Source: UBA1422 sp963676385
Lineage (GTDB): Bacteria; Bacillota; Clostridia; Peptostreptococcales; Anaerovoracaceae
Length of the DNA: 64,000 bases
Assembly (NCBI GenBank): GCA_963676385.2
Contig: CAXXMM010000006.1
Location: 62,001-126,000, forward strand
Direction of reading: 5' to 3'
The translations under genes and the position numbers were made by a program. How positions within the stretch are numbered: position 1 is the first letter of the stretch; each line of letters starts with the position of its first letter. The notes under the pieces were generated by a model. That model worked only from the letters and a program-made list of their open reading frames with translations. It did no database searches and was not told where the DNA came from. Positions 36,080 through 44,961 of this stretch are shown one piece after another.

Positions 36080-37762
36080 TTACTTCTGATTAATGCTGTC
36101 TTCTAAGATTTTTACATTTTCATTGATCCCTGTTTGTTTTTGAATTTCCTTTGCATAATCAAGAGGTGTTTCTCCGGCATCATTTTTTATGCTTTCGTCC
36201 CCCCCTTCTTTGATTAAATAACTCAAAATATCAGCGCTTGTACCTTGTGCTGCGTAATGCATCGATGTACATCCCTTATACTCGCCATCATCATCCAGTT
36301 TTTTATTTACATCTGCACCCTGGCCAACCAGATATTGAACAACATCCAGCGCGCCGTATCCTATAGCTTGTTCCAGTGCACTTTCTTTATCAAGGCCTTT
36401 CGAATATGATGGATTGTCCAAAATGAATTTTATCATTTCCAGATTTCTATTCTCACAAAGTTGTCTGAATCGAAAGTTTGACATTTTTGCACCTCTTGAT
36501 AGCACTTCCGGAATATATTCTGTCAGAATTCCTTCTGTAATAAGTCCCCACTTATACGGCTTTACAGGGATATTATTTTTCAACAAGTACTTTACCGCAT
36601 AATCTGCCCCCTCAGTGTATCCAATGTAATAGTCATGGGAGCTGCATTCATACCCAGTATCCATCATGCTTTGAATGGATGCAAGAGAACCGTTTTGGCA
36701 TGCCGCAGCCCAGCTCCAGGCTTGAAAATCCGCATCGTAATCCTCATTGTAATACTTTTCGCCTCTTTGGTATTGGTAGCCTTGATTCAATAGGTATTTC
36801 AACGTTTCTGTTTTTGCTCCGATAACTGCGTAGGTGATGGGCTGAAAATAGTCTTCATTTGTAGTGCTAGTGGCATCAAGCCCCGTTGATAAGAGATACT
36901 CTACAACGTCCTTTGTATTGCAAAGAGCCGCAATATGCAAAAGAGTCATTCCATTGTCATCCTTGACGGCAAAATCAAATCCATTATCGCGCATTAACTT
37001 CAGGGTTTTCCTATTGCAGAAAGCAGCGGCATACTTCAATGTCTCACTTTCATCCTCCACTGTACCCTCCTTGATTTGAGATTGAAGGGTCTCATCATCT
37101 CCTTGAATGGCAGCTTCCAGCGCCTTATCCAGTCCGCTATCTTTTCCGTCCCTTTTGACCGCCTCTAGCACGTCCTTCGCATAGAGATACCCCCAAGGAT
37201 TGCCAAGGCAAGCATTCATGACCTCTGAGTTGTACTTTGCTCCATACTCTTCCAGAAGTTTCTGTCTCGCTTCCCCATCCTTCATATTTGGGTATTTAAA
37301 TGAAATGAATGTTGCTAAGACACTTTCATCTCCTCCATTCACATCCGCACCATTCTCAAGCAACATTTTTGAAAGTTCAAGGGAACCGTTAGTAATGGCC
37401 TCATCCAAATAGGTCCAGTTATCGTTTGCATCATTCACATCCGCACCCTTCCGAATCAAATATTCAGCAATCGCATCTTCTGGATCCTCACCCGTGTTGC
37501 TGAGCGCAATCGCCAAAGCACGGCGGTCCGATAGATTGGCACTATCTCCTTTATGGAATTCTGTTGTCTCTGAATGGCTCAGCTTTTCAAGATTTATCCT
37601 ATCTGTATTTTCAAGAACTTCCTTGATTCCCTGAAGGTTATTTCCATCAACAGCAAAAAACAGTTTGCTTTTTTGCTGCTCTTCCTGACTATTTCCACAG
37701 GAAGAGAACACCAACAAAATGCACAAGAAAAGATATACCAGTGTTTGTTTTTTTTCAGTCAT
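36080..37762 (-). CDS. ankyrin-repeat lipoprotein, candidate immunity protein for the orphan RHS module
   Basis: A 560-residue protein with a lipoprotein signal peptide ending in the lipobox VFSSCG (Cys near 22), so it should be anchored on the outer face of the membrane. The rest is a solenoid of ankyrin repeats, for example NGMTLLHIAALCNTKDVVEYL, DVVQYLVGQGADVNKK and CTSMHYAAQGTSADILSYLI. It begins 4 bases before the stop of the RHS C-terminal module on the same strand, so the two are translationally coupled. Ankyrin-repeat proteins are known among immunity proteins of polymorphic toxins. That role is inferred from position; no direct functional motif exists. Confidence 0.75.
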   Translation of the reverse strand: MTEKKQTLVYLFLCILLVFSSCGNSQEEQQKSKLFFAVDGNNLQGIKEVLENTDRINLEKLSHSETTEFHKGDSANLSDRRALAIALSNTGEDPEDAIAEYLIRKGADVNDANDNWTYLDEAITNGSLELSKMLLENGADVNGGDESVLATFISFKYPNMKDGEARQKLLEEYGAKYNSEVMNACLGNPWGYLYAKDVLEAVKRDGKDSGLDKALEAAIQGDDETLQSQIKEGTVEDESETLKYAAAFCNRKTLKLMRDNGFDFAVKDDNGMTLLHIAALCNTKDVVEYLLSTGLDATSTTNEDYFQPITYAVIGAKTETLKYLLNQGYQYQRGEKYYNEDYDADFQAWSWAAACQNGSLASIQSMMDTGYECSSHDYYIGYTEGADYAVKYLLKNNIPVKPYKWGLITEGILTEYIPEVLSRGAKMSNFRFRQLCENRNLEMIKFILDNPSYSKGLDKESALEQAIGYGALDVVQYLVGQGADVNKKLDDDGEYKGCTSMHYAAQGTSADILSYLIKEGGDESIKNDAGETPLDYAKEIQKQTGINENVKILEDSINQK

Positions 37763-38796
37763 TGCTTATACTCCCACGTAAACGTTCGCTTTTCCCAATT
37801 GCTCGAACTATTTAATTTAAAATCTCCCCATTCGGTCCTGTAAGATTTATTTCCCATCGCAAGTGATAAATCTTTCAATTCCGAACGATGCGAGCTACTC
37901 GATCCAAACCACAGAGTCCCAGTCATTTTCAAATCTTCAGTGTCTTTAACTTTTCCTCCCTGAAGCCAAGGAGAAGGTTTAAATGCAGTCAGCCACCAGC
38001 TTTTACCTTGTACAGTTGAATATTTGCTGTCACGAGTAAATAATTTTTTTGAATCGCCTCTCCGGTACAACGTCATCCTCATTCTGATTCTTCTCTCTTT
38101 TTGATAGGCACATTTCCACATAGATCCAGCCTTATAATAAAGACCTATCTCACAACCGTTTGAAGGGGCATATCCATACATTTTTCCGTATATACCCTTC
38201 CAGAATTCAATTTTCCATTTCTTGGTTTCAAATTTTTTATGTCCAATATCAGCACCAACCAAAAACGCGAGATGGTCATAAGCATCATAATATCCAAGAT
38301 ATCTTTGTGGGGCGTTTTGGTTGAATACAAAATAATGCTGCGTTTCACTCCAAAATCCATAAAAAACATGCCCACTGGGATCCACATAGTTCACCGGATT
38401 GTTTGCACAATAGGCGTAAAGGTGAAGGGTGTTTGGCTCGTTCACATCTCCCCTGTAGGTGTCTTCCGAAAGGAACCTTCCTGTTTCAGGGTCGTAATAT
38501 CTGGCGTTCAAATAGTACTGCCCCGTGGACCAGTCGTAGATGCCTCCGGTATAACAGATTTCGTTGGAGAAGGTGTAGTTCCCATCCACGGTAGTCTGTC
38601 CGAACTCGTCATAGGAATAGGCGATTTCCACCGTGTTAGTTCCGGTTCCGGTGAAGTTTTCGTGATCTGTGATATCTGTGATTTCCCCAAGGCTGTTATA
38701 TTCGTACTCTCTGATGGTTTTCAGCAGGCTTCCCACCTTGGCTGAAACGGTGGTGATTCGGCCGTTTTGGTTATAGATATAATGAAGACCCGTCAC
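37759..38796 (-). CDS. orphan RHS C-terminal module with a DUF4474-like tip
   Basis: About 345 residues with no proper start: the frame is open from just after the upstream gene's stop (about 38848), and the first usable codon is a GTG at 38796. Residues 1-140 are the end of an RHS shell, with YD-repeat remnants and the core motif LNARYYDPETGRFLSEDTYR to NPVNYVDPSGH. The following 200-residue tip has LGYYDAYDHL, IEFWKGIYG and CEIGLYYKAGS, a pattern resembling the DUF4474 domain. Its core is near identical to that of the RHS gene 2 kb upstream, whereas the tip differs, so this looks like a displaced toxin tip kept as a recombination reserve. Confidence 0.75.
   Translation of the reverse strand: MTGLHYIYNQNGRITTVSAKVGSLLKTIREYEYNSLGEITDITDHENFTGTGTNTVEIAYSYDEFGQTTVDGNYTFSNEICYTGGIYDWSTGQYYLNARYYDPETGRFLSEDTYRGDVNEPNTLHLYAYCANNPVNYVDPSGHVFYGFWSETQHYFVFNQNAPQRYLGYYDAYDHLAFLVGADIGHKKFETKKWKIEFWKGIYGKMYGYAPSNGCEIGLYYKAGSMWKCAYQKERRIRMRMTLYRRGDSKKLFTRDSKYSTVQGKSWWLTAFKPSPWLQGGKVKDTEDLKMTGTLWFGSSSSHRSELKDLSLAMGNKSYRTEWGDFKLNSSSNWEKRTFTWEYKQ
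38370..38620. repeat. RHS core repeat, copy 2 (about 250 bp)
   Basis: Direct repeat of 40480-40730 with a constant offset of 2110 bases. Differences are scattered single bases, mostly at third codon positions. It encodes the RHS core from DEFGQTTVDG to YVDPSGH, and homology stops abruptly at the start of the variable tip. Confidence 0.92.
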
Positions 38797-38850
38797 CTCG
38801 TCCGAAGTGGAAAGAGGATAGGTAAATCCCCAAAGATTCCCGCCAGATTA

Positions 38851-39825
38851 TCAATCCAAATCTATTACCGTACCGTCCTTCTTAATATACACGCTTTTTG
38901 AATGGGTTGTAGAAACAATTACACCGCCATCATAGAGTAAAATACTGACCACTTGTTCGCTTTCTTGCATTCTATAAATGAGTTTCTTTTTCCCTTCTCC
39001 CGTCTTCTTCATTTTATATACCTTGTTATCATTTGCATAATACAGCCAGTCTCCTTCAATATTTAAGCAACGGAAACCATAAACGGGCATTTCTGCCAAC
39101 AAGGTATTATTCCCATCGTTTGTCGTCCGATACAAGTAATCTTTACCCTTCTTTTCAGAGTTCTCCACATGATACCATGCATTTTTCTCTACAAAGTAAA
39201 ATGAAGATATTTTTTCTTTCTTTGATCCATCAGGCCTCATCCTGTATGTGTAATCACCTCCAATATAATATATCCACCCGTTGTCGATGCCTATATCCCG
39301 CGCATTGTCACTCTTAATTGGGATTTTTCTTTTAAATGTACCATCCAGCTTCATGAAATATATCGAACCATCTTTCAAATATGCAACCCCCTCTTTGGTC
39401 AATATATAGTTGTTGGAATCATCCCCTCCATTCAGCAGTTTTTTCTTGCCACTGCCATCCTCTCTAATTCTATAGAGGTCCACATCTCCGCCTTCCACCA
39501 TGTCTTCTATCGTGAAATATATCCAATTATCATACACGGTTAAATTACAGGGTGTCCAATTTTCAGTTGTGGAGAAAATGGTTTCCGGTTCAGCATTATT
39601 TTCAAGCTTAAACTTTACAATCTCCTTGGGCCATTTGGCTTTGTACAGCCAATCTCCGTCTAATGCATAGTTGTACCCACTTGAACCCATTCTGTTCATT
39701 TGGTTTCCAAAGGACTCCACCGAGGTTAGGGTTTTCACCCTTGGAATCCCAAACTCATACATAAGAGTGAAAACTACTATTATTCCCAATATGATTACCA
39801 TAGAATAATATGCTATCTTTTTCAT
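38851..39825 (-). CDS. membrane-anchored beta-propeller-like protein (DUF5050 type), candidate RHS immunity protein
   Basis: 324 residues with one N-terminal transmembrane anchor (about 5-24), the rest outside the cell. The body repeats a WIYY-type element about every 45 residues (DGDWLYKAK, YDNWIYFTIED, DNGWIYYIGGD, EGDWLYYANDN), as in DUF5050 propeller proteins. It lies between the truncated RHS gene and the orphan RHS module. RHS immunity genes normally follow directly downstream of the toxin tip, as here (100 bases). The immunity role is inferred from position. An ATG at 39825 is preceded by GGAAT-like sequence, a weak site. Confidence 0.68.
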   Translation of the reverse strand: MKKIAYYSMVIILGIIVVFTLMYEFGIPRVKTLTSVESFGNQMNRMGSSGYNYALDGDWLYKAKWPKEIVKFKLENNAEPETIFSTTENWTPCNLTVYDNWIYFTIEDMVEGGDVDLYRIREDGSGKKKLLNGGDDSNNYILTKEGVAYLKDGSIYFMKLDGTFKRKIPIKSDNARDIGIDNGWIYYIGGDYTYRMRPDGSKKEKISSFYFVEKNAWYHVENSEKKGKDYLYRTTNDGNNTLLAEMPVYGFRCLNIEGDWLYYANDNKVYKMKKTGEGKKKLIYRMQESEQVVSILLYDGGVIVSTTHSKSVYIKKDGTVIDLD

Positions 39826-39925
39826 CTGCTATTCCTCATATTCAACACAAAATCAATATCTTTTTATCCTTATATCCTTTTACCTTACAATTGAAGCTTT
39901 TTTACCCCCTGCTATCCTTTAATAA

Positions 39926-41376
39926 CTATGATACTTTATTGATGAATCTTTTTAATATAGAAACACTAGCATCTATTGAATCTCTTATTCTTGGATTATT
40001 CAAATAAGTATTCTTGTCATATCTTACTTTCCATTCTCCATTAATATAGACTTTGTATCTACTATCAAAGGTATTTCCATGATTTTCGTCAGTCATATCG
40101 GGATCCTTAAATTTTTTAAATTTATAATTTTTCCACCATGTCCACGTTCCGTTTTTCTTGTAGTAATGAGCAAAATGATCCTGTTGTGTATGCAACGCAA
40201 TTCCTATCTGATAAGATGCCATTGCAATATAATTACCATACTTGTTTCTCAAACTTGAATTATGATATCTGCTAACAGCTGTCGCTATATATTGTTTTAT
40301 TACGGCATCCATCTCACCATTCTCATTATATCCATGATACTTAGCATAATGAGTGACCCAATGATCCGGCACAACACTACCCGATTGCAAGCTAGATAGA
40401 CTGAAATATCTTCTTTCACTCTTTTTAAGTCCATAGTATGCCTCTCTTGTTATATCTTCATGCGTGGTCCCAAACCAGTGCCCACTGGGATCCACATAGT
40501 TCACCGGATTGTTTGCACAATAGGCGTAAAGGTGAAGGGTGTTTGGCTCGTTCACATCTCCCCTGTAGGTGTCTTCCGACAGGAACCTGCCTATTTCAGG
40601 GTCATAGTATCTGGCGTTTAGGTAGTACTGCCCCGTGGACCAGTCATAAATGCCTCCGGTATAGCAGATTTCGTTGGCGAAGGTGTAGCTCCCGTCCACG
40701 GTGGTCTGCCCAAATTCGTCGTAGGAATATTTGGTAGCCACAACTCCGGTCTCATCCACGATGCTTACAGTGCTGTTTCGGATGTCCTTGTTGTAGAGAT
40801 AATATGAGATATCCGAAGTGGTGTATCTGGCGGTTCCAATTACACTCCCAGTGGTAGTAAGAAAATTCTGGGTGGTTTTATCATTTCCTCCGGTGTCCAG
40901 TGTAAAAAGAACACTGGATCCTTGGTAATAGTATGTTGTCTCAACTTCATTCTCTACCTTGGAAATGCGTTGCCCACTACCGTCATACAAATTGTCTTGA
41001 ACCAGCATGTCGTTGCCATTTTCTGTGATTCGAACTGTCTTCAATTGATTATCCACTGTATAATCATTACTCGTCACCGTCTGATTTGTGCCTCTGGTCT
41101 CGCTTTCAGTTATTTGGTTCCCTTTTTCATCATAGGTGTAGGTCGTTGATTCAACCTGGTTATTTGTACCGACTTCAATTTCCGTTGATGATGTAAGTTG
41201 GTTCAGTCCATTATACGAGTAAGCAAATTCTTTTGAGTCCGTCGTTTTGGTTAGTCGGTTTCCCGCATTATCATATGTATAATTGACTTCATCTGAATTC
41301 TGTCCGACTGTTTTTTCTACTTGGGTAAGTCTTCCCAAATCGTCATAAGTATAATCCTTGGACGTATTTCCTGGAC
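39926..41376 (-). pseudogene. RHS-repeat protein, 5' end lost to an IS3 element; tip resembles a zinc phospholipase/nuclease
   Basis: About 480 residues of the C-terminal part of an RHS/YD-repeat protein. Several YD repeats remain (YTYDDLGRLTQVEKT, YTYDNAGNRLTKTTD, YTYDEKGNQI), then the core motif to NPVNYVDPSGH, then a 185-residue tip. The tip holds THEDITREAYYGL, SVVPDHWV and IALHTQQDHFAHYY, a His/Asp-rich arrangement like that of zinc-dependent phospholipase C or S1/P1 nuclease folds. The frame runs into the IS end at 41377, and an apparent start just inside the IS (41398) is incidental. No RHS sequence is found on the other side of the IS, so most of the gene is gone. Confidence 0.8.
40480..40730. 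repeat. RHS core repeat, copy 1 (about 250 bp)
   Basis: Direct repeat partner of 38370-38620. It provides a homology stretch by which the orphan tip could be recombined onto the larger RHS gene. Confidence 0.92.
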
Positions 41377-41391
41377 TGCGTCGATATTTGT

Positions 41392-42315
41392 CTAGCACAT
41401 TTGGGCAGTCATATGCATTCCTACATTGTTGGTTTTAGCTTGTTTTTCCTTTTCTTTCGTCATTCGGTATTCTACCGGGCTCATGTATCCCAAATGCGAA
41501 TGCATACGCTTCCGGTTATAAAACAGTTCGATATATTCGAACAAATCCGACTTCACTTCTTCCAGTGTACCATATTCCTTTCTGTAGATGCGCTCTTTTT
41601 TCGCAGTGGAAAAGAAGCTCTCAAGGCATGCGTTGTCGTAAGGGCAACCAGGCCTGCTCATGCTTCCTTCCATGGCATATTTTTTTAGCATCTCTTGAAA
41701 TGCGTTGCTGGCATATTGGCTACCCCGATCACTATGAAATGTTACTTTCCCATTTCGTCGATCTGTTCTTGCCAGCGCATTTCCCAGCGCATTCTTTGTC
41801 AACTCGCTGTCAATATTTTTGCTGATAGCATATCCTATAATCTCACGGTTGAACAAATCCATCACCGCAGCCAAATACATAAATCCTTGATTCGTCTTGA
41901 TGTAGGTGATGTCTCCGGCCCAAACTTGATTTGCTTCTTTCGTGAAAAAATTCTGTTCTAATTTATTCTCAAAGAATCGTCCATCTGTCTTGCCCTTGTG
42001 CGCCGGCCTGTATTTTCCAAGAGAAATGGGGTACAAGCCGTTCTGACGCATGATTTTCCTCAGTTTGTAGGTACTTAAAACATAGCCTTCATTCTCCATG
42101 GCATGCTGCATTTTTCGGTAGCCATATATCTGTTTATTGTCTTCAAAGACTTTCCGAACCACTAAGGACAAGGCTCTTTCTTCCTGTCTATATGCTTCTC
42201 TTTTCTCCCATCTTCTTTTCCATTGGTAGTACCCACTTGGTTTCAGCTCCAAGACTCTGCACATCCTCCGCACCTTAAATTCGGAGCCATATGTATGTAT
42301 TGCTTCATACTTCAT
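41392..42315 (-). CDS. IS3-family transposase, OrfB (DDE integrase domain)
   Basis: 307 residues. An HTH_21-type N-terminus (CRVLELKPSGYYQWKRRWEK) precedes the rve integrase core with the DDE residues in WAGDITYIKT, FHSDRGSQYAS and NACLESFFSTAKKE, and the usual end HSHLGYMSPVEYR. It overlaps OrfA by 4 bases. The frame is intact, so the element may be active. Confidence 0.93.
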   Translation of the reverse strand: MKYEAIHTYGSEFKVRRMCRVLELKPSGYYQWKRRWEKREAYRQEERALSLVVRKVFEDNKQIYGYRKMQHAMENEGYVLSTYKLRKIMRQNGLYPISLGKYRPAHKGKTDGRFFENKLEQNFFTKEANQVWAGDITYIKTNQGFMYLAAVMDLFNREIIGYAISKNIDSELTKNALGNALARTDRRNGKVTFHSDRGSQYASNAFQEMLKKYAMEGSMSRPGCPYDNACLESFFSTAKKERIYRKEYGTLEEVKSDLFEYIELFYNRKRMHSHLGYMSPVEYRMTKEKEKQAKTNNVGMHMTAQMC

Positions 42316-42656
42316 TCTGGTGCTTGCATGACGATGTGCAGGGATTTTTTTAAGATTTCTACCTTAATTTTTTCCTCTTCTAGTTCCTTATTGATGCGTT
42401 TGTTTTCTCTTTCCAAGTCACGCATTTTGATTTTTATCTCCTGGGTACTCGTTGGCTTCGCCGTCAAATATCCTTTTTCTTCGGCATAAGTGCCCAGTTT
42501 ATTTTTTCTTCTGTAATCTCTCACCCAACGGCAAACCGTATTAGTGTCGATTCCCATTTCTTCGGCTACGCTGGTGGCAGACTTTCCGCTGTTTAAGATA
42601 AATTCTGCTGTTTGGATTCTCATTTCTTCTGTGTACTTCGAGTTATTGCTTGGCAT
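42312..42656 (-). CDS. IS3-family transposase, OrfA (helix-turn-helix)
   Basis: 114 residues. The helix-turn-helix (SATSVAEEMGIDTNTVCRWV) is followed by a leucine-zipper-like coiled coil (RDLERENKRINKELEEEKIKV), both typical of IS3 OrfA. It begins about 60 bases inside the IS end. Confidence 0.92.
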   Translation of the reverse strand: MPSNNSKYTEEMRIQTAEFILNSGKSATSVAEEMGIDTNTVCRWVRDYRRKNKLGTYAEEKGYLTAKPTSTQEIKIKMRDLERENKRINKELEEEKIKVEILKKSLHIVMQAPE

Positions 42657-42822
42657 CTGTAATCTCCCTTTCTATGCATATGAAATTACAATACCCAGTG
42701 CTCGTTTTTCGACGCATACCAATCCAAATAAGAATTAAATGCAATATCTTTTTTAAATTTTCAGATTAATTTAAGACAAGTTTGATTAAAACGGTTCTTT
42801 TGGTGAATCATCCCCGTTGCCC

Positions 42823-42851
42823 TTGCCAAAGGTCTGTGGGACAAATATAAT
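42823..42851 (+). promoter_or_regulatory. sigma-A type promoter for mtnA
   Basis: TTGCCA (42823-42828), a 17-base spacer and TATAAT (42846-42851). The start site is predicted near 42858, 55 bases before mtnA. No SAM-type riboswitch is visible in that leader. Confidence 0.78.
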
Positions 42852-42912
42852 ACAATGGATGAAACATACTGATTCATTGTTAAAAAGCCAGCCGTTGTAA
42901 GGGAGAAAAGCC

Positions 42913-43960
42913 ATGATTATCGCTCCGGTCCGATATGAACATCAACAATTGGAAATTTTGGATCAAACCCAGCTTCCCTGGAGGGAGTCGTACCTTCCTA
43001 TTAGGACAAAGGAAGACCTATGGGATGCAATCCATACCCTTAAGGTCCGAGGTGCGCCGGCAATTGGAATTGCAGCCGCCTTTGGTCTTTTCGTTCTAGC
43101 CAAGGATATTCAGGCAAAGGACAGCCAAGATTTCAAAAGGCAATTCCATGGGTTGAAAGAATACTTGGCTACCGCCCGGCCTACTGCGGTGAATCTATTT
43201 TGGGCCATGGACCGAATGGAAGAATCCCTGACAAAAGGTCTTGAAGCCAACCTGAATCAATCCCAAATCGTGGATTTACTATACCAAGAAGCCGAAGCCA
43301 TTCGCCGGGAAGACGAGGCCTCCTGTAAGGCCATGGGGGAATTCGGTTTGTCTCTTCTCAAACCGGGAATGGGTCTTCTAACCCATTGCAACGCGGGCAC
43401 CATCGCAACTGCACGATACGGAACCAGCCTGTCTCCCATTTATTTGGGTCACGAAAAAAACTACGGATTTCACGTCTATGTAGATGAAACCCGACCCCTG
43501 ATGCAAGGGTCCCGGTTGACCTGTTGGGAACTGGAAAAAGCCGGGGTTGATGTAACTCTTATTTGCGACAATATGGCTGCCGCTGTCATGAAGAACCACT
43601 GGGTGGATGCTGTTTTGGTAGGTTGTGACCGGATGGCGAAAAACGGAGACGGGGCCAACAAAATTGGCACCTTAGGCTTGGCAATTCTGGCAAAAGAATA
43701 CCACATTCCTTTTTATATGTTTGTGCCCACATCCACCATTGATTTGGCAACAAAATCCGGAGATGATATTGTTGTGGAATGCCGTGCTGCCGGGGAAGTG
43801 ACCACCCAATGGTTTGCCAAAGAAATGGCCCCCCAAGGGTGTAGATGTTTATAACCCCTCCTTTGACGTTACAGACCATGACTATATTACCGCCGTCATT
43901 ACAGAGAAAGGTATTGTCTATCCACCCTACGGACCTGGATTGGCCCGGGTATTTAAATGA
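42913..43960 (+). pseudogene. mtnA: methylthioribose-1-phosphate isomerase, one +1 frameshift
   Basis: Isomerises 5-methylthioribose-1-phosphate to the ribulose form in methionine salvage; eIF2B-like fold. Motifs: KVRGAPAIGIAAAFG, HCNAGTIATARYGT with the catalytic Cys, and GCDRMAKNGDGANKIGT with the catalytic Asp. The first frame ends early at 43854. Removing one base in the C6 or G3 run at 43829-43839 restores GVDVYNPSFDVTDHDYI and a normal end at 43960, giving 348 residues. The restored stop overlaps the ATG of the next gene by 4 bases, strong evidence that the intact frame is the real one. Length 1048 is 3n+1. GGGAG precedes the ATG. Related enzymes can isomerise other aldose-1-phosphates. 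Confidence 0.88.
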
Positions 43961-44880
43961 AATCCTTTGCAGAGCGCTACGCCAAATACATTGTCATCTT
44001 TGCCATCTTCCTTGGCTCCACTTCCGGAACCTTAGGCAAACTCATTACCGCAGATTCCATGGCCATCGGATTTTTTCGACTGTCTTTTTCTTTGCCCTTT
44101 TTCCTGATTCCTGTGTTATTACGAAAACGGGAAGAACTGAAAGCCGTTTCTACCAAAGACCTGCTTTGGTCCGTTGGCAGCGGCGTATTTTTATTTTGTC
44201 ATTTTTTTTGTTGGTTTACCGCTGTGAAAAACACCACCGTGGCCAGTGCCATTATCCTAGCTGATCTGCACCCTCTGGTGGTTATGGGTATTACAGTGAT
44301 TGTCTTAAAGAAAAAAGTTCCTCTTCAGGCAGCCATTGGAGTGATTGTCTCCCTTCTGGGCGGGGCGATTGTCATTGGGTTTGACTATAGTTTCTCGGGA
44401 AACCATCTGGTTGGGGATATCTTCGCTTTGGGTGCGGCCTTCGCCATGGGCATATACTTTTCCATTGGTGGAGTTCTTCGAAAGCGAATCTCCGGCGACA
44501 TCTATATTATGCTATTATTTTTTTCCTGCTGGTGCTGTTTTGCCATTGGTATGGTGGCCACAAGCACCCCTATTGTCGGCTATCCTTTGTCAGATTACCT
44601 ATGGCTCATCGTCATGACCGCCCTTTGTCAACTGGGAGCTCATGCGGTTTTCAATTGGTCCATGGGCTTTGTGTCATCCCTCTACTTATCTGCCTGGGGG
44701 ATTTCTGAAATCGTGGCGGCTGCCCTTTTGGCAATGTTGATTTTGGGGGAAGTTCCAAGCCTCTCCAAAATCATTGGAGGCATGGTGGTCATTACCGGAC
44801 TATTGTATTACAACTTCCACGAAAACGACGGGGCTTCTGCCAACCAAAACCACATTCTTCCAACCCACAAGAAAGTATAG
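43957..44880 (+). CDS. EamA/DMT-superfamily transporter
   Basis: 307 residues with ten predicted helices in two EamA repeats (about 10-140 and 155-290), beginning GSTSGTLGKLITADSMAIGFFRL. Drug/metabolite transporters of this group export or import amino acids, nucleosides or other metabolites. Its coupling to mtnA through an ATGA overlap suggests a methylthio-compound or nucleoside substrate, but that is inference. Confidence 0.82.
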   Translation: MKSFAERYAKYIVIFAIFLGSTSGTLGKLITADSMAIGFFRLSFSLPFFLIPVLLRKREELKAVSTKDLLWSVGSGVFLFCHFFCWFTAVKNTTVASAIILADLHPLVVMGITVIVLKKKVPLQAAIGVIVSLLGGAIVIGFDYSFSGNHLVGDIFALGAAFAMGIYFSIGGVLRKRISGDIYIMLLFFSCWCCFAIGMVATSTPIVGYPLSDYLWLIVMTALCQLGAHAVFNWSMGFVSSLYLSAWGISEIVAAALLAMLILGEVPSLSKIIGGMVVITGLLYYNFHENDGASANQNHILPTHKKV

Positions 44881-44961
44881 CGACACCGGAAAATTTGGGT
44901 TATAATGAATCGATGCACCCTGCGAAAAAGTGGCGCATCCCAGGAAAGGATTCTTGACTGT

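Larger units (their letters stand above)
41377..42716 (-). mobile_element. IS3-family insertion sequence (IS150-like), about 1340 bp
   Basis: Two overlapping transposase frames in the IS3 layout are flanked by imperfect inverted ends. TGCGTCGA at 41377-41384 and its complement TCGACGCA at 42709-42716 are followed inward by further matches (GCAC at both ends). No 3-4 bp target duplication is visible outside these ends (GAC on one side, TAC on the other). The RHS gene on one side does not resume on the other, so a deletion next to the element is likely. An A7 run near 42345-42351 in the overlap region could permit the -1 frameshift used to make the fused transposase. Confidence 0.85.

Noticed and set aside
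39926..41398. Treating the RHS frame from 41398 as an intact gene with its own start
   Set aside because: The first codons lie in the IS end, and the family's long N-terminal shell is missing, so it is a truncated gene.
42717..42912. Search for the missing RHS 5' part beyond the IS
   Set aside because: The 196 bases hold only AT-rich sequence and the mtnA promoter; no YD repeats in any frame.
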